This document shows, in pieces, positions 23,878 through 30,289 of a stretch of DNA of 32,551 bases; position 1 is the first letter of the stretch, and the number at the start of each line of letters is the position of its first letter. The position numbers and the translations under genes are program-made. The notes below the pieces were generated by a model. The model was not told where the DNA came from. It did no database searches and saw only the letters and a program-made list of their open reading frames with translations. Source of the DNA: an uncultured Phascolarctobacterium sp. (GTDB taxonomy: Bacteria > Bacillota > Negativicutes > Acidaminococcales > Acidaminococcaceae). Where the stretch lies: the NCBI GenBank assembly GCA_900547415.1, contig URGS01000022.1:1-32551 (forward strand), given 5' to 3'.

Positions 23878-23922
23878 ATAAAGGCTTTCCCTGATATATA
23901 AAAAGGGAAAGCCTTTATTTTA
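23878..23922 (+). terminator. Intrinsic terminator of purC
   Basis: Perfect 15-bp stem ATAAAGGCTTTCCCT (23878-23892) / AGGGAAAGCCTTTAT (23904-23918), followed by a T-rich tail. Confidence 0.9.
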
Positions 23923-23964
23923 TTTATAAATTTGTCAAAAGTGTAAAGAATAATACAATATAAC

Positions 23965-23998
23965 GAACGAAATAAAAATATTCAAGAAAAATGTTCGA
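23965..23998 (+). promoter_or_regulatory. Second PurBox pair, upstream of the orphan RNA
   Basis: GAAC (23965-23968; context ACGAACGAAAT) and GTTCGA (23993-23998; context ATGTTCGAAAA) are again exactly 24 nt apart, the same geometry as before purC. They end 5 nt upstream of a near-consensus -35, so PurR control of the following transcript is likely (inference). Confidence 0.65.
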
Positions 23999-24003
23999 AA
24001 AAC

Positions 24004-24032
24004 TTTACAAGAAAAATTAAAAGATGTATAAT
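24004..24032 (+). promoter_or_regulatory. Near-consensus promoter of the orphan RNA
   Basis: -35 TTTACA (24004-24009), 17-nt spacer, -10 TATAAT (24027-24032); transcription should start near 24039. This is the strongest promoter I see in the window. Confidence 0.8.
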
Positions 24033-24038
24033 TCAAAC

Positions 24039-24269
24039 ATCGAGCAACAATGGCGTTGAGAGATTATTCTTGTGCCTTGTTGTTTTTTTTTATAAGTAAA
24101 AGCTTATAATCGCGTGGCTGCATCTACCGCTGACATATAAAAGATAAAAAGCGGTTCGCGGAAGCGGCCAAATGAGGGGACTTTTGGAGAAAAGTAAATA
24201 AGAAGCTGTTCATGATGAATGAAGAGTGGTGTCACGCGAAGCAAAAACCCGTCTCAGACGGGTTTTTTT
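24039..24269 (+). ncRNA. Orphan structured RNA (~230 nt) with two terminators, partly T-box-like
   Basis: From the predicted start the transcript first forms CAACAA-U-GGC (24045-24054) / GCC-TTGTTG (24074-24082), followed by nine T residues, a strong early terminator. If read through, TCGCGTG (24110-24116) pairs with CACGCGA (24233-24239) and encloses the helix CCGCT/AGCGG (24127-24131 with 24150-24154) and the hairpin ACTTTT-ggag-AAAAGT (24180-24195). A second terminator CCCGTC/GACGGG with seven T residues ends at 24269. The segment AGAGTGGTGTCACGCG (24223-24238) before a CGTCTC terminator resembles the T-box (consensus AGGGTGGNACCGCG) but has extra bases. No gene follows: mnmA faces the other way with its own terminator. 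It is either a free-standing regulatory RNA or a leader that lost its operon. Confidence 0.55.
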
Positions 24270-24290
24270 ATTGTTGCTTATAGAATATGA

Positions 24291-24328
24291 AAATCTCCTA
24301 TAGCTATTTTTACAGCTATAGGAGATTT
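24291..24328 (-). terminator. Intrinsic terminator of mnmA
   Basis: Perfect 15-bp stem AAATCTCCTATAGCT (24291-24305) / AGCTATAGGAGATTT (24314-24328) just past the mnmA stop codon. The U-tract on the minus strand is short (TTT-TC). Confidence 0.75.
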
Positions 24329-24332
24329 AATT

Positions 24333-25394
24333 TTAGCAGATGATACCGCCGCCAACTACAAAATCGCCATCATACATAACTAAGGATTGACCTTTTGTAA
24401 TAGCTCTTTGAGGTTCGTCAAATTCCAGCTCTAAAGTGTCCTCGTCAGTTTGCATAACTGTTGCCCATTGCTCCTGCTGATGATAGCGAATGCGTGCTTT
24501 AACGCGACGTGGCTCAGTAATTTTATCGCAGTCAATAAGATTAATGCTTTTAGCGACTACTTTAGTGGTGAAAAGACCACTATTGGTGGTAAGTATAACA
24601 GTATTGGCTTTCACATCAATGGCTTTGACATACATTGGTTGGGGCAATGCTAAGCCTAAGCCCTTGCGTTGACCAACTGTATAGTGAATAATGCCCTTAT
24701 GGCGTCCTAAAACCTGGCCATTTTCGTCAATAAAGTTGCCTGGTGGGAACTTTCTGCCACGTCGTCTTTCGATAAAGGACGCATAATCACCATCGGGAAT
24801 GAAGCAAATATCCTGACTATCACCTTTGTGTGCATTGCTGAAGCCATGCTTTTCCGCAAGTTCTCTAACCTGGGGTTTGGTTAGCTCTCCTAGGGGGAAA
24901 ATGGTGTGAGCAAGCTGCTCCTGAGTCATATTATAAAGAACATAGCTCTGATCCTTGGCTGGGTCTGCAGCTTTGCGGAGCAGATAGCGTTTTTTGTCTT
25001 GGTCATATACTATGCGTGCATAGTGACCGGTGACTATATAATCATATCCAAGCTGTTGAGCTTCTTCAAGAATTTTGCCAAATTTAAGATGGCGGTTGCA
25101 GTAAATACAGGGATTAGGAGTGCGGCCTTTTTCGTAGGCAGATACAAAGGGGCTGATAACATGACATTTGAATTCCAGGTGAAAATTACAGCTGGTGTGG
25201 GATATACCCAACCTGTCACAAACTGCTTTAGCATCAGCTGCATCATCAGTACTGCGTTCAGGAATTCCCAGCTCCTTACTGTCGAAAAGACGCATGGTCA
25301 AGCCCATGCAGTCATAGCCTTTTTCCAGCATCAGCAGAGCTGAAACGCTGGAATCAACACCGCCGCTCATGGCGACTATTGCTTTCTTGTTCAT
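24333..25394 (-). CDS. mnmA: tRNA-specific 2-thiouridylase MnmA
   Basis: This 353-aa enzyme thiolates U34 in the anticodon of Lys, Glu and Gln tRNAs. The PP-loop is SGGVDSS (~10-16). The two catalytic cysteines are C99 in NPCIYCNRHLKFG and C197 in DSQDICFIPDGDY; VTGHYARI and AADPAKDQSYVLY are further family motifs. The C-terminal part has the expected beta-barrel domain. AAAGGAG precedes the ATG. It lies 60 nt after hydE in the same direction, possibly co-transcribed; the gap contains a hairpin without a U-tract. Confidence 0.96.
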   Translation of the reverse strand: MNKKAIVAMSGGVDSSVSALLMLEKGYDCMGLTMRLFDSKELGIPERSTDDAADAKAVCDRLGISHTSCNFHLEFKCHVISPFVSAYEKGRTPNPCIYCNRHLKFGKILEEAQQLGYDYIVTGHYARIVYDQDKKRYLLRKAADPAKDQSYVLYNMTQEQLAHTIFPLGELTKPQVRELAEKHGFSNAHKGDSQDICFIPDGDYASFIERRRGRKFPPGNFIDENGQVLGRHKGIIHYTVGQRKGLGLALPQPMYVKAIDVKANTVILTTNSGLFTTKVVAKSINLIDCDKITEPRRVKARIRYHQQEQWATVMQTDEDTLELEFDEPQRAITKGQSLVMYDGDFVVGGGIIC

Positions 25395-25454
25395 AAAATT
25401 CTCTCCTTTACATTAATAGGATAGAGTCTTGTTGAAAGCAAGCTCTATATATAT

Positions 25455-26501
25455 TTAGCGACGAACGTCGCCTTTATCAATAACAACCTGGTAGCCGGCT
25501 TTATGTATTTCTTCTTTAAGGGCAGCTAGGCTTTGAGCAGCCTCCAAGCCACTGTGAAGCTTGTTATTATAAATAGCATAATATTTACGCACATTACCAG
25601 GTGATAGGTTGGGCATTACTACATTGCCTCCAGCCTGTAATCCAAGCTCTCTTCCATGGGGATGGATGGAGCCTAAGGCTGTAGTAGATGGCAGCAATGC
25701 GTAGGGGAACATAAGCCTTAATATGGATAGCATTCTTAGGCTAAGCTTTAATGAGCCTCCCTGCTTATCATTAAATGGTGTTTCATTATGTGGGATATAA
25801 GGGCCAATACCAATCATATCAGGCGCTAGCTTTTGCAGAAAACGCAAATCTGTAATCAGGTTTTGCGTAGTTTGATAGGGTGGTGCCACCATGAAGCCTG
25901 AACCAACCTGATAGCCAATATCCTTAAGGTCATAAAGGCAGCGGATACGATTTTCAAAGCTCATGCCTTGTGGGTGAAGCTGGTAGTAATGTTTCCTTGT
26001 TGCTGTTTCATGACGTAGCAGATAACGATTGGCACCTGCGTCAAAGTAGGACTGATAGCTGCTTCTAGGCTTTTCGCCAATAGAAAGGGTAATAGCACAG
26101 TCAGGATGGTTGGTGCGTATTGCGGCAACAAGACTGCATATTTTATCGTCAGTAAAATATGGATCTTCGCCTCCCTGAAGTACAAAGGTGCGAAAGCCCA
26201 GGTCGTAGCCTTCGGCACAGCAGCTTAAAATATCCTCCTCACTAAGACGATAACGCTGAGCACAGCTATTACCAGCTCTAATACCGCAATAGAAGCAGTT
26301 GTTTTTGCAGTAGTTAGTAAATTCGATAAGTCCGCGGATAAAAACAGCATCACCGTAATGACGGCGGCGTACCTTATCGGCGGCACTAGCTAGGAGCATA
26401 TTAGTATCAGGAGCATTGGAGTCAATGAGAGCAGCAAGCTCCACATAATTCAGAGAGCCTTCCTGCTCCAGCTTTGCAATTAGTTCAGCTTCATTATACA
26501 T
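25455..26501 (-). CDS. hydE: FeFe-hydrogenase H-cluster radical SAM maturase HydE
   Basis: This 348-aa radical SAM protein takes part with HydF and HydG in building the H-cluster of FeFe-hydrogenase. The SAM cluster motif is C65-x3-C69-x2-C72 in NYCKNNCFYCGIRAGN. The HydE-like context RYRLSEEDIL, FRTFVLQGGEDPYF and TLSIGEKPRSSYQ separates it from BioB. AAGGAGG lies 6 nt before the ATG. hydF, hydG and the hydrogenase are not in the window, so the maturation genes are dispersed. PylB and ThiH-like proteins are distant alternatives. Confidence 0.92.
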   Translation of the reverse strand: MYNEAELIAKLEQEGSLNYVELAALIDSNAPDTNMLLASAADKVRRRHYGDAVFIRGLIEFTNYCKNNCFYCGIRAGNSCAQRYRLSEEDILSCCAEGYDLGFRTFVLQGGEDPYFTDDKICSLVAAIRTNHPDCAITLSIGEKPRSSYQSYFDAGANRYLLRHETATRKHYYQLHPQGMSFENRIRCLYDLKDIGYQVGSGFMVAPPYQTTQNLITDLRFLQKLAPDMIGIGPYIPHNETPFNDKQGGSLKLSLRMLSILRLMFPYALLPSTTALGSIHPHGRELGLQAGGNVVMPNLSPGNVRKYYAIYNNKLHSGLEAAQSLAALKEEIHKAGYQVVIDKGDVRR

Positions 26502-26599
26502 TTTGCTCCTCCTTCGTAGCTCTATAGCATCATTCCTTAAGAATTCTTCTTTAGGTTGAAAAATCCTTTATTTTCAATTCCTAGTAATATGATATGCTT

Positions 26600-26628
26600 A
26601 TGTTACAGCAAGATTATAAGGATGTCAA
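26600..26628 (-). promoter_or_regulatory. Promoter of hydE
   Basis: On the minus strand, a perfect -35 TTGACA (26623-26628), 17-nt spacer and -10 TAACAT (26600-26605), leaving a leader of about 90 nt. Confidence 0.65.
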
Positions 26629-26703
26629 TATTAATGCCTTTTGGATAGTGAAAATATTGGTAAATTAGAATTTTAGATTTTATTTTCTATACAGATATAA
26701 AGA

Positions 26704-26772
26704 AAAAGACTTAGTCTGTAGATTCTTCCGATTAGTGAAAGCTTACACTATAAGAAATAATCCAAGACTAAG
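26704..26772 (-). terminator. Terminator-like structure after the M23 peptidase gene
   Basis: CTTAGTCT (26710-26717) and AGACTAAG (26765-26772) close a ~47-nt domain that contains a TAGTG/CACTA hairpin. On the minus strand it is followed by TTTTTC. Confidence 0.6.
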
Positions 26773-26787
26773 CCGTGATATTCGTTT

Positions 26788-28068
26788 TTATACGTAGTTT
26801 AAGGGATCAACCTCTTCACCATAACGCCATATCTCGAAATGCAGATGAGGGCCAGTGCTATTGCCACTGCTGCCTACATAGCCAATAATGTCGCCCTTTT
26901 CTACATAGGAACCGGAGCTTACCGCTAATGAGGACATATGGGCATAGGCTGTCTTGAAGCCAAAGTCATGATTGATTTCAACATAACGGCCATAACCGCC
27001 GTACCAGCCGGAAAAGTTAACGTAGCCGCTAGCTGTAGCGTATACAGGTGCACCATAGTTATTGGCAATATCAATACCGGAATGCCAATCAGAGCTGTAG
27101 CCATCAAAGGGATTGCGGCGACCGCCAAAATAAGAGGATATATAACCGCCGCTAGTAGGCCACACACTGGGAGTGTATGCACGACGATAGTTTTCGTTTT
27201 CAATAACATTGAGGAGATTCTCCAGGTCGGCTTTTTTCGCATCAGCCTCTTTTTTGATGTTCATTTCCTGCAGTAAAACAACATCGGTTTGAGATGCACC
27301 TGCAATATTAGGACCGCCAGTACCTGCAAAAGTAGAAACATCCTGCTTGGGGGGAAGCTCAGCACCATTTTTTTCCATTTCAGTGCGTACTTTATCTTCC
27401 AGCTTAGATAAATATGCCAGCTGCTTTTGATTTTTTTCAGCCATTTCCTTGAGCTCTTTAATAGTTTGCTCTTGAGCCAGGCGAGTTTTTTGGAATTCAG
27501 CAAGCTCTTGCTTTTGAGTTTCGTTGACATGTGCCATATATCCCAAAACACCAATAGTAACCAGCAGGGAGCAGAAAACAGTAGCAAAGGTTACTGCTGC
27601 AAATTTAAGGCTGGTTTTCTTGATATGCTTTTTAGCAATATGGGAGCCGTCCGCAGGAATGAACCAGAAGGTAAAAGAATGATTATTGACCCACATCATA
27701 TGCAGCTTACGCCTAGTTTCATTCAATTTACGAGATTTTTCCTGAATATTAGCTTCGATGGAAGCAATAGCTTTTTGATAGCGGTTTATGGTACGTCGCT
27801 CGAAGGATGCCTCCTGAAGTTTAGCGACGGTCGTTACAGTATGAACCGTTTCTGTAGCCTTGTTCATAGTTTCTGTTGCTTTAGCTTGCAGTTGTGCTTT
27901 ATATTCACAAGCCTCTTCGGCTTTAGTATGCAGTTGTGTTTTGCACTCATCGGTAGCAGTCTGCATTTTGTTTTTGCATTCGTCTACTTTTTCTATAACT
28001 GCATCTACAATTTTATTAATTTGTAATTGCAGTTTAGCTAAACCGTTTTTGATGTTGGGAATATGCAT
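26788..28068 (-). CDS. Membrane-anchored M23 (LytM/DD-endopeptidase-like) peptidase with long cytoplasmic amphipathic domain
   Basis: This 426-aa protein has three parts. Residues 1-~125 are cytoplasmic, charged and helical, with loosely repeated 11-mer-like blocks (DECKNKMQTATDECKTQL, AEEACEYKAQLQAKATETM). One transmembrane helix lies at ~156-177, then a coiled coil (~183-290). The C-terminal M23 domain (~303-426) has zinc ligands H329 and D333 (WHSGIDIA) and H410, with catalytic H377 and H408 (AYAHMSS, GPHLHFE). It should cleave peptidoglycan peptides. The site is complete, so it is probably active and not an EnvC-type pseudo-enzyme. GAGGAG precedes the ATG. The long N-terminal tail is unusual. 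Confidence 0.88.
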   Translation of the reverse strand: MHIPNIKNGLAKLQLQINKIVDAVIEKVDECKNKMQTATDECKTQLHTKAEEACEYKAQLQAKATETMNKATETVHTVTTVAKLQEASFERRTINRYQKAIASIEANIQEKSRKLNETRRKLHMMWVNNHSFTFWFIPADGSHIAKKHIKKTSLKFAAVTFATVFCSLLVTIGVLGYMAHVNETQKQELAEFQKTRLAQEQTIKELKEMAEKNQKQLAYLSKLEDKVRTEMEKNGAELPPKQDVSTFAGTGGPNIAGASQTDVVLLQEMNIKKEADAKKADLENLLNVIENENYRRAYTPSVWPTSGGYISSYFGGRRNPFDGYSSDWHSGIDIANNYGAPVYATASGYVNFSGWYGGYGRYVEINHDFGFKTAYAHMSSLAVSSGSYVEKGDIIGYVGSSGNSTGPHLHFEIWRYGEEVDPLNYV

Positions 28069-28113
28069 AATGTCTCCTCAAAATTTTAATAATTATTATG
28101 CTTTATAGCAGGC

Positions 28114-28131
28114 CTAGAGCCATTTTTTCAT
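28114..28131 (-). CDS. Five-codon upstream ORF (MKKWL)
   Basis: In the leader of the M23 gene, ATG-AAA-AAA-TGG-CTC-TAG follows a textbook AAGGAGTG ribosome-binding site, better than that of many real genes here. It ends 45 nt before the M23 start. It could be a leader peptide that controls translation, for example through its single Trp codon, or the remnant of a longer gene. The evidence is sequence only. Confidence 0.35.
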   Translation of the reverse strand: MKKWL

Positions 28132-28311
28132 AAAATCACACTCCTTACTTTTGTTTTCACGTCCGTCAATCATGTACCCTGTACTTATATAACGAATGAT
28201 AACTGGAAAACGTTGCAAAAGTAAGGATTTTTTTTACAAGAAATGATAATTATGCATAAACATAGAGATATCCAATAATATAATTTCATGATGATGTGTA
28301 ATATTAATATT

Positions 28312-28333
28312 CGCCTAAAGAAAACTTTAGGCG
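28312..28333 (-). terminator. Hairpin after the NVEALA-type gene
   Basis: Perfect 9-bp stem CGCCTAAAG/CTTTAGGCG with AAAA loop, 9 nt past the stop codon. The U-tract is poor on the minus strand (AATATTAATATT). It is probably the 3' end of the Bacteroidales peptide gene and thus already right of the junction. Confidence 0.5.
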
Positions 28334-28341
28334 GAGTATTT

Positions 28342-28665
28342 TTACTTGGACTTATAGCAATATCCTATTTTAGTCAGGAGACCTCCCATTATTTCATTCT
28401 GACAGGGATAAATATCTCCCATAGGAATATCGGGAGTGCCCGCTGATACAGTTGTCCCCTTGGCGCATTCCGGTTTTTTGGACAAGCTTCCACTAGCTCC
28501 ATTCTCGAAACAAAACTCCATGTTTATGGCTCCCGTTTCAGGTCCTGCTATTGCTTCAATATTTCCAATAATTAATCCTAATTGGGAGGAACCGTGATTT
28601 TTGTAGCCAACGAATGCCATGATACAAAGCATGATTACTACTACTGTTAATTTACTTTTTTTCAT
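28342..28665 (-). CDS. NVEALA-type small secreted cysteine-rich protein (Bacteroidetes)
   Basis: This 107-aa protein begins MKKSKLTVVVIMLCIMAFVG, a signal-like hydrophobic segment. The motif GNIEAIAGPE (~33-42) corresponds to the NVEALA motif at the leader/mature border in this Bacteroidetes family. The mature part has four cysteines (FCFENG, PECAKG, YPCQNE, GYCYKSK), probably two disulfides or a ligand site. The function of the family is unknown. I start at the MKKSK methionine; the frame is open 48 nt further upstream without signal character. The family is confined to Bacteroidetes as far as I know, so it marks the switch from the Firmicute part. Confidence 0.72.
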   Translation of the reverse strand: MKKSKLTVVVIMLCIMAFVGYKNHGSSQLGLIIGNIEAIAGPETGAINMEFCFENGASGSLSKKPECAKGTTVSAGTPDIPMGDIYPCQNEIMGGLLTKIGYCYKSK

Positions 28666-28919
28666 AATTAAAGAATTTGTGTATATAATTAATGTTGAAT
28701 AAAATTGATACAAATATATTAATATTTCATTTGGTAATATAATTTTTATGTAAATATTCTGATATTTTTTTATTTTATAAAATTTGTATGTAAACTAAAA
28801 CGTTTATGGTCTATAATACTATATAGTTATTGTTCAATGTTTCCAGGTTTTGAGCGGATACGTTAAAAATAAGAATGTTAAAATTTTGCGGATTGTTTTT
28901 TACTTTTTACTTTTTATCC

Positions 28920-28927
28920 TATCTTTG
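28920..28927 (+). promoter_or_regulatory. Bacteroidetes-type -7 element before tRNA-Ser
   Basis: TATCTTTG fits the Bacteroidetes -7 consensus TAnnTTTG and lies 14 nt before the tRNA. The matching -33 TTG is at a longer than usual distance (28893). The 28666-28941 gap is AT-rich and has no gene. Confidence 0.5.
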
Positions 28928-28941
28928 CCCCGCCAAAGTAA

Positions 28942-29029
28942 GGAAAGATGCAGGAGTGGCTGAACTGGCACGCCTGGAAAGCGTGTAATCCTCTAAAGGG
29001 ATTCCGGGGTTCGAATCCCCGTCTTTCCG
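28942..29029 (+). tRNA. tRNA-Ser(GGA)
   Basis: The 88-nt tRNA has acceptor stem GGAAAGA (28942-28948) / TCTTTCC (29022-29028) with G73. The anticodon stem is CACGC/GCGTG and the loop CTGGAAA gives anticodon GGA. A long class II variable arm and a T-arm with GGTTCGAATCC follow. CCA is not encoded. The long arm and G73 identify serine. Confidence 0.95.
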
Positions 29030-29034
29030 CAAAG

Positions 29035-29072
29035 AATGACATTCTGGGAGGGACCTGGAATGTCATTTTTAT
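29035..29072 (+). terminator. Terminator after tRNA-Ser
   Basis: Perfect 10-bp stem AATGACATTC (29035-29044) / GAATGTCATT (29058-29067) followed by TTTATTT. Confidence 0.8.
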
Positions 29073-29136
29073 TTCCCGTAAGTATACCGGGATAGGAGGT
29101 AAAATGTTACCTTTGTAAAATAAAAGAAAGTAGTTT

Positions 29137-29667
29137 ATGGAAGATTTTCAACATGTTGGATATAGCAAAGAAGTCATCGAGTTTGTTGCAGTAGCCAAGG
29201 AATTTTGTGATTTTGTGGAGACGGCACCTCAGATGCAACGCAGGGATTTTATCCAGCGTTTGCAGAAGTTTATTCCTTTGATCTATTTGAAGGGCTCCTT
29301 GCTGCCGGAGAGTGATAGCGGAGATAGTGGATTGATCGAAGATATCGTCACCGAAGACGATTATAATTATTTATATGGACAGCTTCATCGACTGTTGGGA
29401 GAGTACGATGAATACCTGGAAGTTTTCGATGATAATATGCAGTTTAGTGAAGTTCCTGTCGTACATTCGATAGCAGAGAAAACTTGTGATATATACCAGG
29501 ACCTGAAGAATTTTATTTCTTCTTTCCGCTGTGGGATACCGGAAGTGATCGGAGAGGCTTTATGGCAATTGAATAATAGTTTTGAATTGTATTGGGGAAA
29601 AGCTTGTGCCGGAGTGTTGAGGGCGGTACATCATGCTGTCTATCAGGTAAAAGATGAGGACGATTAA
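29137..29667 (+). CDS. DUF5063 family protein
   Basis: This 176-aa, acidic, mainly helical cytosolic protein is of the type found in Bacteroidetes as DUF5063. Recognisable segments are FIQRLQKFIPLIYLKGSLLP (~39-58), YNYLYGQLHRLLGEYDEYLE and EALWQLNNSFELYWGKACAGVLRA (C-terminal; seen as ALWQLNNSF and YWGKACAG). No catalytic motif is evident and the function is unknown. Its end overlaps the exonuclease gene by 14 nt, so they form one operon; I recall the same pairing in other Bacteroidales genomes. No Shine-Dalgarno is visible, as is usual in this phylum. Confidence 0.75.
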   Translation: MEDFQHVGYSKEVIEFVAVAKEFCDFVETAPQMQRRDFIQRLQKFIPLIYLKGSLLPESDSGDSGLIEDIVTEDDYNYLYGQLHRLLGEYDEYLEVFDDNMQFSEVPVVHSIAEKTCDIYQDLKNFISSFRCGIPEVIGEALWQLNNSFELYWGKACAGVLRAVHHAVYQVKDEDD

Positions 29668-30289
29668 GTTTGAGAAAATGTTGACTGATTTAAAAAAGAC
29701 CATAGATCGGAAAGAAATAGATCTGTTACCTCCTTACGTGTTTTCGGGCGAAGTGAAGGTAATAGAAGAGGAAAGGCAGGTCGGGGAGGCGGCTGATTTT
29801 TTAAGTAAACATACTTGTCTGGGATTCGATACGGAGACCCGTCCCTCTTTTCGGAAAGGTGAAATTTATAAAGTGAGCTTATTGCAACTGGCTGTCCCGG
29901 AACGGGTTTTTCTGTTCCGGTTGAATAAATGCGGTTTCCAGCCGGCTTTGGTTCGGCTTCTGGCTAGTCCCCGGATTATAAAGATCGGTGTCGGTATCCG
30001 CGACGATAACCGGAATTTGCGTAAGTTGGCCGATTTTACACCTGCCTCCTTTGTGGATCTGCAGGAATATGCCGGATATTTTGGAATTGAAGATAAATCT
30101 TTTTCAAAATTGATGGCTATTATCTTCGGGGTGAAGATTTCTAAACGTCAGCGCACTTCCAACTGGGAAGCTCCGGTACTGACTGAAGCCCAGATTCGCT
30201 ATGCCGCTACCGATGCATGGGGGGCGTTGAAAATGTATCAACGGCTTGCGGCTTTTGCAGAAGAAGAGGCTTTGGGAATAGTGAAATAG
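29654..30289 (+). CDS. 3'-5' exonuclease domain protein (RNase D-like, DEDDy)
   Basis: This 211-aa nuclease degrades DNA or RNA from the 3' end with two metal ions. The DEDDy residues are D59 and E61 (GFDTETRPSF), D117 or D118 (VGIRDDNRNL), and Y183 and D187 (RYAATDAWGALK). It contains the exonuclease domain only, without the HRDC domains of full RNase D. ATG 29654 overlaps the DUF5063 gene; ATG 29678 is an alternative start. Its 3' end overlaps the convergent kinase gene by 52 nt. Confidence 0.88.
   Translation: MRTIKFEKMLTDLKKTIDRKEIDLLPPYVFSGEVKVIEEERQVGEAADFLSKHTCLGFDTETRPSFRKGEIYKVSLLQLAVPERVFLFRLNKCGFQPALVRLLASPRIIKIGVGIRDDNRNLRKLADFTPASFVDLQEYAGYFGIEDKSFSKLMAIIFGVKISKRQRTSNWEAPVLTEAQIRYAATDAWGALKMYQRLAAFAEEEALGIVK

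Noticed and set aside
24039..24269. 6S RNA, SRP RNA or RNase P RNA as identity of the orphan transcript
   Set aside because: The two ends of the whole transcript do not pair as in 6S RNA, the SRP GGAAGGAAGCAGCC-type loop is missing, and RNase P conserved blocks are absent.
25421..25448. Hairpin between hydE and mnmA as a terminator
   Set aside because: The stem ATAGAG-CTTG/CAAG-CTCTAT is good, but no T-tract follows on the minus strand, so it is more likely a processing or stability element.
28231..28341. Integration of a mobile element at the tRNA-Ser gene as cause of the phylum switch
   Set aside because: No integrase, no att-like repeat of the tRNA 3' end and no mobile-element genes are visible; the right part looks like ordinary Bacteroidales chromosome.
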